DNA of 64,000 nucleotides from Paenibacillus gorillae (GCF_000513275.1 NZ_CBVJ010000046.1:1-64000), one strand, 5' to 3'. Positions 33,982-43,040 are shown, numbered from the stretch's first letter. Numbers and translations are program-made. Notes: generated from the letters alone by a model not told the origin.

Positions 33982-34305
33982 TTAATGCATGCGGGACGAC
34001 GATTCCGCCATAACCTGATTGGCTTGCTCCTTTAGCTTGGGATCGCTGTTAATAATGGCTTCAATCCGTTCCCAATTTCCTTCTGATTTTACGGCGGTAC
34101 CGTCTGTATGCTTTGGGGCGGATGCAACCGCCTTCGTCTTCCAGTCATTCATCATCATCATCGACATCGATTTACGTCCAAGCTTCGAGAGCCCGTTTGA
34201 CATCGTTGCCGACAGCCACGCCGCCGTACCTGGACGCTTGCGCGCCATATAGAGCGCCGCTGCTGCGCCAATTGCGCCTCCGACTATAAAACCCCTTAGC
34301 CTCAT
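33982..34305 (-). CDS. Small membrane-associated protein, YtxH-like in layout
   Basis: 107 residues; ATG at 34305 has AAGGAGG eight bases upstream. An N-terminal glycine/alanine segment, GFIVGGAIGAAAALYMARK, could insert in the membrane, followed by a Met-rich stretch (SMSMMMMNDWK) and an acidic/basic tail. This layout recalls YtxH-family stress proteins, but without alignment the family is uncertain. Monocistronic, with its own terminator; divergent from the deacetylase gene. Confidence 0.6.
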   Translation of the reverse strand: MRLRGFIVGGAIGAAAALYMARKRPGTAAWLSATMSNGLSKLGRKSMSMMMMNDWKTKAVASAPKHTDGTAVKSEGNWERIEAIINSDPKLKEQANQVMAESSSRMH

Positions 34306-34463
34306 CAAGCAAACCTCCTTATAAATATCGTTTCACCCGATATTTTGGCCGTACTGGATGAAGGCCATCCTGCTAAAATAAAGGAAAACTTGCTTAACGG
34401 CAGCGAATTTTGAATATGCTACAATAGAATCGATTATACAAGCACAGGAGGGAATCATCAGTT

Positions 34464-35309
34464 ATGAATGCAGCAGTAAAATCGATTGGCACTATCGCGG
34501 CCGCAGCCGCAGCGGCCCTGCTTCTCACCTCATGCGGCAGCGCAGCATCCAATAAAAACAACATAGCGGCCACCTTCCCAGCCATTACTGCCACCCCGGC
34601 GCAGGAGACTCCTTCTCCGCTGCCATCGCCTGCGGCAACCGAGACGACAGCCGCTGCAGAGGAAATTAAGACGCTCTACAAAATGAACAAGGTTTACCGT
34701 TTCGTTCCCATTGAAGAGTCAACCGATAAAAAAGTCGTTTTGCTCACCTTTGATGACGGCCCGCATAACAAAGAAGTATTGACCAGCCTGCTGGACACGC
34801 TCGATAAGCATCATGCGAAAGCGATTTTTTTCGTGAACGGTTACCGGGTGAAAACTCATCCCGAGCTGCTCACTCTTATTAAAGAGCGCGGACAGACGAT
34901 TGGCAATCACTCCTGGGACCATATCGATCTGAAAAAAGAAGACGAAACGAAGATCGAACAGCAAATCAGTGACGTGCAAAAGGATGTAGAGAACATTACG
35001 GGCGAGCCGCCCCGTTTCTTCCGTCCCCCTTACGGCTCTGGAGGAGACAAGGTGAAGGAAATAGCAAAAAACCACGGCCTGTTATTCATGACGTGGTCGA
35101 ATGGTTCACTGGACTGGGAACAAAAGTCGCCTGGCGATCCCGATAAAGTAACCGCCAACGTGCTGGAGCAGCTCCATCCCGGCGCAAATATTTTAATGCA
35201 TGAACTGAAATGGACGGCAGAAGCGCTCGACGGGCTGCTGACGAAGCTAGAGGATAAAGGATACGGCTTCATCGATCCCGCAACCATTGAGCTGCCGGCA
35301 CAATCCTGA
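34464..35309 (+). CDS. Polysaccharide deacetylase lipoprotein (NodB domain)
   Basis: Secreted, lipid-anchored deacetylase of cell-wall or extracellular polysaccharide (carbohydrate esterase 4 family). The signal peptide ends in a lipobox LTSC (Cys about residue 24), followed by a low-complexity Thr/Pro/Ala linker. NodB motifs: LLTFDDGPH (about 92-100, catalytic Asp and metal Asp), GNHSWDH (His-x3-His, about 149-155) and RFFRPPYGSGG (about 182-192). First plus-strand gene in the window, with AGGAGGG nine bases upstream. The final WSNGSLDW and LMHE (His) complete the site. Confidence 0.92.
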   Translation: MNAAVKSIGTIAAAAAAALLLTSCGSAASNKNNIAATFPAITATPAQETPSPLPSPAATETTAAAEEIKTLYKMNKVYRFVPIEESTDKKVVLLTFDDGPHNKEVLTSLLDTLDKHHAKAIFFVNGYRVKTHPELLTLIKERGQTIGNHSWDHIDLKKEDETKIEQQISDVQKDVENITGEPPRFFRPPYGSGGDKVKEIAKNHGLLFMTWSNGSLDWEQKSPGDPDKVTANVLEQLHPGANILMHELKWTAEALDGLLTKLEDKGYGFIDPATIELPAQS

Positions 35310-35543
35310 TTATTGCGTATATTTGATGCCGTACCAGAACAATCCGGCCACTAGCGACACGAATAAAATAAACAATACATTATAATACCATTTCGTAATC
35401 TTTGGAGCTTGGGAAGGAAATTTTTTTCTTCTGGGCGGCAGCTGCGCCTCGGCATTCGTTACGGTGTCGTTGCGAGGCGGCGCTGCCGCCTTCTCATGCT
35501 GTTGTCTTCTCCTTGACCTCCCGAATTTTTCTACCCTGCTCAT
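35310..35543 (-). CDS. Small C-terminally anchored membrane protein, unknown
   Basis: 77 residues from ATG at 35543, with AGGAGGGAGC 13 bases upstream; it begins six bases before the CPBP gene ends. A basic, Pro- and Arg-rich N-terminal half (RSRRRQQHEK) is followed by one membrane segment near the C-terminus, YYNVLFILFVSLVAGLFWYG. Convergent with the deacetylase gene, no bases between the stop codons. I do not recognise a family; it may work with the protease upstream. Confidence 0.6.
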   Translation of the reverse strand: MSRVEKFGRSRRRQQHEKAAAPPRNDTVTNAEAQLPPRRKKFPSQAPKITKWYYNVLFILFVSLVAGLFWYGIKYTQ

Positions 35544-35548
35544 GACTG

Positions 35549-36145
35549 CTATTCTTGCTCCCTCCTGAAACGAATAATGAGCCCCATTATGAAATCGATC
35601 ATAAAATGCGCAATAATCGGCGCCCATAAAGTGTCCGTCATATTATAAATCCAGCCTAACCCATAGCTGATCGAAAAGACAAGTCCCGTTGGTATCCAGT
35701 GCTTTAGGTACCGGACATGGATTGCAGCGAACACAATACTAGTCCAATAGGCCCCTATTGAATGCTGAATAGCCCCGCGAAACAGCAGCTCCTCACAAAC
35801 AGCAACGACAAAAGATATGACGGCGATATGCCAGACAGGCCGCAATCGGAAGATACGGTCGTTGACCCCTCCGTCATCGCCCGCTTCCTCAGGCACCCAT
35901 CTGGAGATTAACAGGTCAACTGCGACTACAGCCCCTGCCAGACCAAGTCCCCACCATACAAATTGAAGGTTTTGCGGGATATGAAATAAATGAATTATGT
36001 TCTGACGCTGAAATAATACCCAGATCAAACCGATAATAAGAGTAAGTGCCTGGGTCATGTACAAATTGATGAGCAGCATACGGTCGTCAAGCTCATCTAC
36101 GCTCACCTTGCGCACGCGTATTTTACGGATGTCGAATTTTTTCAT
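35549..36145 (-). CDS. CPBP-family intramembrane glutamic protease
   Basis: Polytopic membrane protein of the Abi/CAAX protease type. 198 residues from ATG at 36145; an ATG at 36172 is equally possible since both ribosome binding sites are weak. Motif 1 CEELLFRG carries the paired Glu and the Arg, motif 2 is AAIHVRYLKHW (the His replaces the usual FxxxH position) and motif 3 is IIAHFMIDFIMG. Roles in this family include bacteriocin immunity, prenyl-peptide processing and surface-protein display. Substrate unknown. Confidence 0.85.
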   Translation of the reverse strand: MKKFDIRKIRVRKVSVDELDDRMLLINLYMTQALTLIIGLIWVLFQRQNIIHLFHIPQNLQFVWWGLGLAGAVVAVDLLISRWVPEEAGDDGGVNDRIFRLRPVWHIAVISFVVAVCEELLFRGAIQHSIGAYWTSIVFAAIHVRYLKHWIPTGLVFSISYGLGWIYNMTDTLWAPIIAHFMIDFIMGLIIRFRREQE

Positions 36146-36252
36146 GTCTTCCCGCCTGTCTTGAAGGTTCATATTTCCTTTTATGAGCATTTCGCCTATA
36201 CTGGTAGGGCACAAACGACAGCATCCATTTATTACATAGAAGGAGATTTGTG

Positions 36253-37170
36253 ATGGAGAAAAGATTAACTAGAACCGCCATGTTTTTCAGCGTTGGCTTC
36301 GTATTTATGGTCGCTTTCGCTGCCGGCGCCTTCTTCTTCGGATTGAAGATCGGAACGGACAAAGCCGAAACCAAGTATGAGATGAAGCAATTGAAAAGCC
36401 AGTCCAATGAAAATGCCGTTCCTTATCAACAGCAAGACCTTGTATCATTCTATCATACCGTATTTTTGCCTTACCGTGAATTTCAAACGGAATGGATCAA
36501 AGCCATCAACAAATTGCAGCAAGGCCAGTTGACCGAACCGGTCGCTATTTTCAAAGGTCTTGGCGATCTAGCTAATCGTAAAAACAAGGAAGTCTCTTCC
36601 TTTGATATGCAAAAATCACCGTTGCTTGGACAAGCGCAAGCCAGCATGATCCGCAGTCTGGAGCAGTTCGAGCAAGCTGCCGGCAAAGCAGCTGTCCACG
36701 CAAAAACGTTAAAGAACAAACCGCTTATCGACGCTATCGAAAAAGAAGCTACCTACCAGAAGGCGGTAAACAGTACGCTCGATGCTCAGCAAGCTTATTT
36801 CTCCGCTATGCTGAAGTGGGGCGCAACCGTTAACTCGGACATTCCGGGAGACTTCACTTCTCCGAACATTATGGAAATTAATCAATGGAAGAAGCTTCCG
36901 TTAATTGTGAAAAACAAGCTGATGGCCGATCATCTCAAGAAGCGGCAGCAGCTAGCGGCATTTTACCCGCAGGACTTGACCAGCCGCGTTGACGAATTTA
37001 TTCAAACGGGTCAGCAATCGGAGATGAAGGTTCGTTCCGTCTCAGCAATTGTAGAGCTTATGGTCAATACGAAGGCGGTCCGAAGCGGCGACTTTACTGC
37101 CAGCAAAGCTGCGCAATATGAGAAAGAGACGCTCCCGCAGCTGCCTTTCTTTTATGCTGAAGCCGAGTAA
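36253..37170 (+). CDS. Membrane-anchored protein of unknown function
   Basis: 305 residues from ATG at 36253 (AAGGAG eight bases upstream). A membrane segment, FFSVGFVFMVAFAAGAFFFGL, occupies about 11-31. The remainder is helical and charged, with repeated Lys/Gln-rich heptad-like stretches (for example KAINKLQQGQLTEP and RSLEQFEQAAGKAAVHAK), and no cysteines. It is divergent from the CPBP protease gene and convergent with the rhodanese gene (two bases between stops). No family recognised; an extracellular helical protein is a fair description. Confidence 0.72.
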   Translation: MEKRLTRTAMFFSVGFVFMVAFAAGAFFFGLKIGTDKAETKYEMKQLKSQSNENAVPYQQQDLVSFYHTVFLPYREFQTEWIKAINKLQQGQLTEPVAIFKGLGDLANRKNKEVSSFDMQKSPLLGQAQASMIRSLEQFEQAAGKAAVHAKTLKNKPLIDAIEKEATYQKAVNSTLDAQQAYFSAMLKWGATVNSDIPGDFTSPNIMEINQWKKLPLIVKNKLMADHLKKRQQLAAFYPQDLTSRVDEFIQTGQQSEMKVRSVSAIVELMVNTKAVRSGDFTASKAAQYEKETLPQLPFFYAEAE

Positions 37171-37172
37171 GC

Positions 37173-37499
37173 TCAATCATACTGAAATCCTTGAAGCAAG
37201 GCTATGGCAGCCATTCCTCCCTCAACATTGTGGAGACTGCCGTAGCCTTGTTCTTGCAAGTAACGGCATACAGCTGCGCTTCGCACACCGTGTGCGCATA
37301 CAATATATAATGGCTTGTCATCATCCAGCTCGCCAAGGCGATGCGGAATGCTGTTCATCGGAATGAGAAGCGACGATTCCAAATGATAATATTCCCATTC
37401 GTGAAGCTCACGCACATCAATCACTTGCTCCCGCTGCAGCTTGCCTTCATCCATAAGCTTCAACAGCTCGTCTGCACTTATATCTTGCCATTCATTCAT
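37173..37499 (-). CDS. Rhodanese-like sulfurtransferase
   Basis: Single-domain rhodanese of 108 residues; ATG at 37499 has AAAGGAAG upstream. VIDVRELHEWEYYHLESSLLIP-type opening (shown in part), substrate-facing loop IVCAHGVRSA with the active-site Cys (about residue 71), and LQEQGYGSLHNVEGGMAAI near the end. It should carry a persulfide on the Cys. The partner is not evident; a stand-alone rhodanese is common in Bacillales. Confidence 0.9.
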   Translation of the reverse strand: MNEWQDISADELLKLMDEGKLQREQVIDVRELHEWEYYHLESSLLIPMNSIPHRLGELDDDKPLYIVCAHGVRSAAVCRYLQEQGYGSLHNVEGGMAAIALLQGFQYD

Positions 37500-37576
37500 T
37501 TCGTCACTTCCTTTCATTTTGAGTAGGTATAATGGTTGAATCATAACGAAAATTTCATTTTTGAGCAAGTTGAGCA

Positions 37577-37604
37577 TTGCAATTGAACGCCCTATTGCTA
37601 TAAA
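37577..37604 (+). promoter_or_regulatory. Probable sigma-A promoter of serA
   Basis: Plus strand TTGCAA (37577-37582), a 16-base spacer and TATAAA (37599-37604), about 168 bases before the serA start. The region after it holds two foldable segments and a terminator, so the transcript has a regulatory-looking leader. Confidence 0.55.
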
Positions 37605-37607
37605 ATA

Positions 37608-37707
37608 GAAAAGGTTGTCCATAACGATTTAAGTCGAACTATGACGGTTATTTAAGGCGAACCTTTTCGTCCGGCTCTCGCATTTTCGTGCAGAGACGGG
37701 ATTTTTT
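37608..37707 (+). promoter_or_regulatory. Structured leader with terminator upstream of serA
   Basis: GAAAAGGTT (37608-37616) can pair with AACCTTTTC (37660-37668), enclosing ATAAC/GTTAT. Directly after, CCGGCTCTCGCA pairs (one mismatch, one bulge) with TGCAGAGACGG at 37689-37699, followed by GATTTTTTGTTTT. The terminator can only belong to a plus-strand transcript that leads into serA, since the gene on the left runs away from it. This is the arrangement of a transcription attenuator. No T-box or known riboswitch core was recognised. Confidence 0.5.
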
Positions 37708-37771
37708 GTTTTCTCGCCTTTCATATGAAATTAATTGAATTCATGCAAAACGTTTAGGAGGCAATCTGCAT

Positions 37772-39364
37772 ATGTTTAAAGTTCTTGTATCCGACCCGAT
37801 CAGCGATTTAGGCATTCAACAGCTTGTTGAAGCAGCGGATGTCACTGTCGACAAAAAACCCGGACTAAGCGAAGACGAGCTTGTCGCCATTATTGGTGAA
37901 TATGACGCTCTTCTCGTTCGCAGCCAGACGCGCGTTACGCCGCGCATTATGGAAGCCGGCAAAAAGTTGAAAGTTGTTGGACGTGCTGGCGTTGGCGTCG
38001 ACAATATCGATTTGGGAGCAGCGACGCAATACGGCATCATCGTTATCAATGCCCCTGACGGCAACACGATTACAACTTGCGAGCATACTTTCGCCATGAT
38101 TATGGCCGTTGCCCGCCACATCCCGCAAGCTTATGCAAAAACGGTAAGCGGTGTATGGGACCGTAAATCCTTCCTCGGCGTAGAGCTCCGCAACAAGGTG
38201 CTCGGCGTAATGGGCATGGGACGTATCGGCAGCGAGGTTGCGCTTCGCGCTAAAGCGTTTGGTATGGAAATTATGGGCTATGACCCGTTCATGACAGAAG
38301 AACGCGCAGAGAAGCTTGGCATCAAGCTTGCAACTGTGGATGAAATCGTACGGAATGCTGACTTTATGACGGTGCACACGCCACTGACGGCTGAAACGCG
38401 CCATATGATCGGCAAAAAACAGTTTGAAGTAATGAAACCAGGCATGCGTATCGTGAACTGTGCACGCGGCGGCATCATCGACGAGCTTGCGCTTGTTGAA
38501 GCGATTGACAATGGTGTTGTAGCTGGCGCTGCGTTCGACGTGTTCGAGGTTGAACCGCCAGCCGCTGATCATCCGTTCCTGACTCATCCGAAAATCATCG
38601 TGACTCCGCATCTTGGCGCTTCGACTGTTGAAGCTCAAGAAAATGTAGCGATCGACGTGTCGGAGCAAGTGCTTCACATTCTGCGTGACGAGCCGTTCAG
38701 CAATGCTGTCAACATGCCTCCGATCCCAGCGAACCTTGCTAGCCAGCTTCAGCCTTACTATGCGTTAGGCGAGAAACTGGGCAACTTCATCGCTCAAATT
38801 ACGGACGGCCCTGTTCAAGAAATTACAGTTGGCTACTCCGGTGAGCTTGCAGAGGTTGATACACAGCCGCTCACCCGTTACATTGTGAAAGGCGTGCTGT
38901 CGCATCATCTTGGCGCTGAGAATGTCAACGTCGTCAACTCCTTGCATTTAGCTAAAGAGCGTGATGTGAACATCGTCGTTAATAAATCGCATGCTGCGAA
39001 AGACTTTACGAACCTTGTGTCCGTATCGCTTCGCACGAAGAAAGAAGAACGCAACGCAGCAGGCACATTGCTGACTGGCTACGGTCCGCGTATCGTACAA
39101 ATCGATAAGTTCCCTGTCGATGTTACGCCGGAAGGCAACCTGATACTGATCTCGCACAACGACAAACCGGGCATCATTGGCCGCGTCGGCACGCTGCTGG
39201 GCACGAATGACGTGAACATCGCGACGATGCAAGTAGGCCGCCAGCTTGTCGGCGGATCCGCTATCATGGTTCTGACCGTTGATAAAGGCGCTGACAAAGC
39301 GATTCTGGAGCAATTGGTATCGTTGTCTGACCTGAACTCGGCGAAAGAAATTACGCTGAATTAA
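37772..39364 (+). CDS. serA: D-3-phosphoglycerate dehydrogenase SerA
   Basis: First step of serine synthesis: oxidises 3-phosphoglycerate with NAD. 530 residues, the long form. Substrate domain (1-100), NAD domain with VMGMGRIGSEVALRAKAFG (about 147-165), catalytic Arg in ARGGIIDE, Glu in DVFEVEPP and His in TPHLGAST, then an intervening domain (about 320-440), and a C-terminal ACT domain (about 455-530, DKPGIIGRVGTLLG) that senses serine in relatives. GGAGG lies ten bases before the ATG. Followed by a strong terminator. Confidence 0.97.
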   Translation: MFKVLVSDPISDLGIQQLVEAADVTVDKKPGLSEDELVAIIGEYDALLVRSQTRVTPRIMEAGKKLKVVGRAGVGVDNIDLGAATQYGIIVINAPDGNTITTCEHTFAMIMAVARHIPQAYAKTVSGVWDRKSFLGVELRNKVLGVMGMGRIGSEVALRAKAFGMEIMGYDPFMTEERAEKLGIKLATVDEIVRNADFMTVHTPLTAETRHMIGKKQFEVMKPGMRIVNCARGGIIDELALVEAIDNGVVAGAAFDVFEVEPPAADHPFLTHPKIIVTPHLGASTVEAQENVAIDVSEQVLHILRDEPFSNAVNMPPIPANLASQLQPYYALGEKLGNFIAQITDGPVQEITVGYSGELAEVDTQPLTRYIVKGVLSHHLGAENVNVVNSLHLAKERDVNIVVNKSHAAKDFTNLVSVSLRTKKEERNAAGTLLTGYGPRIVQIDKFPVDVTPEGNLILISHNDKPGIIGRVGTLLGTNDVNIATMQVGRQLVGGSAIMVLTVDKGADKAILEQLVSLSDLNSAKEITLN

Positions 39365-39390
39365 TCGAAATCGAATAGATTGCATGACGA

Positions 39391-39447
39391 GACATCCCTC
39401 ACACAGACCAAGCTGAAATAGCTGGTTTATGCGAGGGATGTCTTTTT
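39391..39447 (+). terminator. Intrinsic terminator of serA
   Basis: Plus strand GACATCCCTC pairs with GAGGGATGTC and is followed by TTTTTGTTT; the loop holds a smaller AGCT/AGCT fold. 27 bases past the stop codon. Confidence 0.9.
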
Positions 39448-39527
39448 GTTTCCTATTTGCGTCGTTTTGTAACATCGCTCACATCGGTTTGTTCCACGAG
39501 CAACAAGATTATTTCTGTTGTTTCAAC

Positions 39528-39553
39528 AAAAAAGCGCTCCTCGTAAGGAGCGC
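39528..39553 (-). terminator. Intrinsic terminator of the res operon
   Basis: Minus strand GCGCTCCTTACGAGGAGCGC (stem GCGCTCCT/AGGAGCGC) followed by six T, nine bases past the resE stop. With the serA terminator it forms a convergent pair. Confidence 0.92.
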
Positions 39554-39561
39554 CATGACAG

Positions 39562-41022
39562 CTATTGTCTAATTTCGACAGGCAGCAGCAGCGTAAAGGT
39601 CGTACCTTTTCCAAGCACGCTGTCGACCTCAATGCGGCCGTGATGCTGAGTGATAATGTTCTTAACAATGGCCAGCCCCAAGCCCGTACCGCCTGATGAA
39701 CCGCGTTTCCGGGCTTTATCCGCTTTGTAGAACCTCTCGAATATATAAGGCACGTCTTCACTTGGAATGCCTTGTCCTTCATCCTTCACCTTCAGCAGCA
39801 CATAGCCGAGTCCGTTAATGTCCGCTCGCTCGCCCGAGATTGTTATCGACTTGCCAGGAGGCGTGTGCCGCAATGCGTTGTCCAGCAGATTAGTCATCAC
39901 TTGCTCGATCCGGTCCTCGTCTGCACCCATGACCGCAAGCGGCTGTTTAGGCAAGCCAGCAATGAGGGAAACGTCTCGCTCCTTGGCGTATACCTGAAAT
40001 TTACGGTGAACTCTTTTTACAACTTGCCGTAAATCAACCTGCTGGAGGTTAAGCTCGACATGCCCCGCTTCCATCCTAGCCATGTCGAGGAAGTCGTTCA
40101 CGAGCCTGCCCATACGCAGTGATTCGTCATAAATGACTTGAACAAGCTCTTTACGCTCCTCCGGCGTAGCGACGATGTCGTCCAGCAACGCCTCGCTATA
40201 GCCTTGAAGCATAGACAGCGGCGTTCGAATCTCATGCGATACGTTGGCGACGAAATCCCGGCGCAGCTTCTCCAGCTTATGCTCCTCGGTCACGTTACGA
40301 ATTACTGCGACTGCCCCCCGGCTAATGCCGTCAGTCTTTAGCGGCGCCATCGCAACAGACCAGACGTTGTTATGGACTTGAACCTTATGGGCGGCATCTC
40401 GTCCTTCTTGAAGCACAGTCTGGAAAGTATCCCGAAGCGGCCCCGGCACACCGGCAAATTCGCCGTCTTCCATGTCATCATGCCAGGAGCGTTCGATATC
40501 GGACCATCTGCCGAGCAGCATTTGCCCAGGAGGGTTGGTCAGAATAACTTTCCCCTCTGCGTCAAAGGTAATAACCGCATCACCCATCGAACGCAGTATG
40601 CTCGACAGATGCTCCTTCTCATGGCTTAAGTCATGGATCAATTTTTCAAGCTGGCCAGTCATATGGTTAAACGTATTGGCAAGTTGGCCGATTTCATCGG
40701 ACGATACGATGTTGACGCGAGTCCGGTAATCGCCCTGCGAAATGGAATCAGCAGCCTTCTTCAATTGAAGGAGCGGCTGCTGAATTTTGGAAGATAGAAA
40801 GAAAGCAAAGAAGGTCGACAATAGAAAGCCGATAATGCCGACCACGATAAACACAACTTTAATTTTCCGCTGATTATCCACAAACGCCATATCGATATAT
40901 TGCAGAAGGAATACGCCAAGGATAATGAGGACAAGGGCGACGAGCAGCATAATCGTCCCCCACAGCTTGCCCACGACGCTATGCAGCAAATTGCTTAGCC
41001 AGCTTTTCCGGAAAAACGCCAT
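39562..41022 (-). CDS. resE: Sensor histidine kinase ResE
   Basis: Membrane kinase of the ResDE system that turns on respiration and anaerobic genes when oxygen is low. 486 residues: two membrane segments near the N-terminus (about 20-42 and 55-77), HAMP domain (about 80-130), PAS domain (about 140-245), HisKA with phosphoacceptor HEIRTP (about 264-269) and ATPase domain with NLLDNALRHTP, DEGQGIP and GTGLGLAIV. The short extracellular part distinguishes it from B. subtilis ResE, whose extracellular loop is large, so it might sense inside the cell. It starts within the resD stop (TAATG). Confidence 0.9.
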   Translation of the reverse strand: MAFFRKSWLSNLLHSVVGKLWGTIMLLVALVLIILGVFLLQYIDMAFVDNQRKIKVVFIVVGIIGFLLSTFFAFFLSSKIQQPLLQLKKAADSISQGDYRTRVNIVSSDEIGQLANTFNHMTGQLEKLIHDLSHEKEHLSSILRSMGDAVITFDAEGKVILTNPPGQMLLGRWSDIERSWHDDMEDGEFAGVPGPLRDTFQTVLQEGRDAAHKVQVHNNVWSVAMAPLKTDGISRGAVAVIRNVTEEHKLEKLRRDFVANVSHEIRTPLSMLQGYSEALLDDIVATPEERKELVQVIYDESLRMGRLVNDFLDMARMEAGHVELNLQQVDLRQVVKRVHRKFQVYAKERDVSLIAGLPKQPLAVMGADEDRIEQVMTNLLDNALRHTPPGKSITISGERADINGLGYVLLKVKDEGQGIPSEDVPYIFERFYKADKARKRGSSGGTGLGLAIVKNIITQHHGRIEVDSVLGKGTTFTLLLPVEIRQ

Positions 41023-41737
41023 TACTTCGGAACCTCAAGCTTATAGCCGACGCCCCATACCGTCGTAATCATCGAAGCAGCATCCGCCGACACTTTGTTC
41101 AGCTTCTCACGAAGCCTTTTCACATGGGTATCTACCGTACGGAGATCACCGAAAAACTCATAGTTCCATACATCCTTCAGCAGCTCTTCACGCGAAAACA
41201 CCTTATCAGGCGATACCGCCAAATAATGAAGCAGCTCGTATTCCTTAGGAGTCAGGCTCACTTCCTGGCCCCCAGCCGTCACACGGTGCGCATCATGCTC
41301 AATTACGAGATGCGGGAATACGATATTGTTGCTGGAGTTGATCTCCTTCGTCAAGAAAGCGGTAGCCGATGAACGGCGTAGTATCGCCTTCACCCGGTAG
41401 ATGACTTCTCTAGGACTGAATGGCTTCACGACATAATCGTCAGCGCCTACTTCGAAGCCTTGAACCCGGTTCATCTCCTCGCCTTTTGCGGTAAGCATAA
41501 TGACCGGCGTCGCTTTTACTTGACGCAGTCTGGAGCATACCTCCACGCCGTCAATGCCCGGAAGCATGACGTCAAGCAGGATGAGGGCGTAGTCCGTTGC
41601 TGTCGCGAGGCGCAGCGCTGTTTCTCCGTCCTCCGCTTCATCAATGACATAGCCTTCTTTCTCCAAATACATTTTCAACAGGCGGCGAATCCGTCCTCAT
41701 CATCAACGACCAGAATACGGCTGGCAAAGTCGGACAT
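41022..41737 (-). pseudogene. resD: Response regulator ResD with apparent one-base frameshift
   Basis: Response regulator partner of ResE. From ATG at 41737 (GGAGC upstream) the frame reads ILVVDDED and then stops at a TGA after GFAAC. In the next frame, from 41678 on, 218 codons encode the rest: LKMYLEKEGY, phosphoacceptor LLDVMLPGIDG, MLTAKGEE, KPFSPRE, and the winged-helix DNA-binding half with SLTPKEYELLHYL and LRTVDTHVKRLREKLN. Restoring one base between 41693 and 41694 gives DDED-RIRRLLKMYLE and 238 residues, the expected ResD. Either a true mutation or a sequencing error; the acidic pocket is lost if translation starts at the TTG at 41678. Confidence 0.9.
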
Positions 41738-41780
41738 ATTGGAATGCTCCTTTCCATTCTTCTCAAGTTAGTTGTAATTT

Positions 41781-43040
41781 CTAAACGCCTGCATAGGAGT
41801 GCAAGCCTGCAATAATAAGGTTAACGCCAATCAGTGTGAACAAAATAACGACGAAGCCGATAACCGCCAGCCACGCGGAACGTTTCCCCTGCCAGCCGCG
41901 CGACAGTCTAAAGTGCAAATAGGCACTGTAATACAACCAGGATATGAGCGCCCAGACCTCTTTCGGATCCCAGCCCCAGAACCTGCCCCACGCTTTCTCG
42001 GCCCATATCATCGCAAAGATGAGAGCGCCTAAAGTAAAGATTGGGAAGCCTATTGCAATAGCACGATAGCTGATTTCGTCCAGATCTTCCGGATCAATGC
42101 CATCCATCAGCGGATGAATGACAGCTGCGAGCGGCTTACGGAAAGCCAGACGAAGAAGACCATATAGAATTGAACCCGCAATGACAGACCAGATTACCGT
42201 GTTGAGCTTCCGTCCGGCATTAACACCGTTCATCCAATAGGGTGCTTCAAATACGGCATTGTCCATTCCTAAAAATGAATCGACCGATTCAGCTTGGCTG
42301 TTGTAAGGCTTCACGATCGGCGGCAGCGTATAATCTACCGTCTCCTGCTTCGTCGATTCAACGCCTTTGCTGTCAATGACCGACTTTTCCTGAACGAAGT
42401 GCGCTTCGTAGCCCATTCCTCTGAATGCGAATATCGCAACGACGAAACCGACGACGACAATAATCGTATAAAGAGAAAACTCTACCCAGAAATGCCCTCG
42501 CTTCGCTTTTTTCGACTTATCGGTAAAATCAACGACGCGAAGCAGATACATGAGGCCTGCTGCAAAACCGACTGCGAAGAATGCTTCGCCTAGTGCTGCG
42601 GTCGTAACGTGAATTTTGAGCCAGATGCTGTCTAGTGCAGGAATAAGCGGCTGTACCTCCTGCGGGAACACTGCCGCATAAGCGATGACGATAACGGTCA
42701 AAGGCAGAGCGAACATCCCGAGCAGCGGTTTTTTATAAATCGCATAGACGACCGTGAACGCGATCATAATAGCCATGCCTAGAAACGTAATGAATTCGTA
42801 CATATTGCTCGTTGGAATTTGCTTGCTTCCGATCCAACGGGTGAAGAAAAATGTCAAATGGCCAATCAGACCAAGCGAGGAAGTAACAAAGGCAATGCGC
42901 CCCCACTTCTTCTCGTGCTTCTCAGGGTCGCGATTGCTCCATTTCTTGCCTGCAATTGCAATAACGTAGAACAGAAATGCAAAGCAGTAAAGGAAGAATG
43001 CAACGACAAACGCATCGCTGCTGAAATCGATTAAACTCAC
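41781..43040 (-). CDS. resC: Cytochrome c biogenesis protein ResC (CcsA)
   Basis: Membrane partner of ResB in heme delivery for c-type cytochromes (system II). 419 residues with about eight membrane segments; the tryptophan-rich heme-handling motif WGRFWGWDPKEVWALISWL lies near residue 345, and conserved His residues stand in flanking loops (for example LDSIWLKIHVT and YLHFRLSRGW). The start overlaps the resB stop by four bases. Directly followed by the frameshifted resD. Confidence 0.93.
   Translation of the reverse strand: MSLIDFSSDAFVVAFFLYCFAFLFYVIAIAGKKWSNRDPEKHEKKWGRIAFVTSSLGLIGHLTFFFTRWIGSKQIPTSNMYEFITFLGMAIMIAFTVVYAIYKKPLLGMFALPLTVIVIAYAAVFPQEVQPLIPALDSIWLKIHVTTAALGEAFFAVGFAAGLMYLLRVVDFTDKSKKAKRGHFWVEFSLYTIIVVVGFVVAIFAFRGMGYEAHFVQEKSVIDSKGVESTKQETVDYTLPPIVKPYNSQAESVDSFLGMDNAVFEAPYWMNGVNAGRKLNTVIWSVIAGSILYGLLRLAFRKPLAAVIHPLMDGIDPEDLDEISYRAIAIGFPIFTLGALIFAMIWAEKAWGRFWGWDPKEVWALISWLYYSAYLHFRLSRGWQGKRSAWLAVIGFVVILFTLIGVNLIIAGLHSYAGV

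Noticed and set aside
37608..37707. T-box or SAM riboswitch upstream of serA
   Set aside because: The T-box core sequence and the SAM-I conserved blocks were looked for and not found; only a generic hairpin plus terminator is supported.
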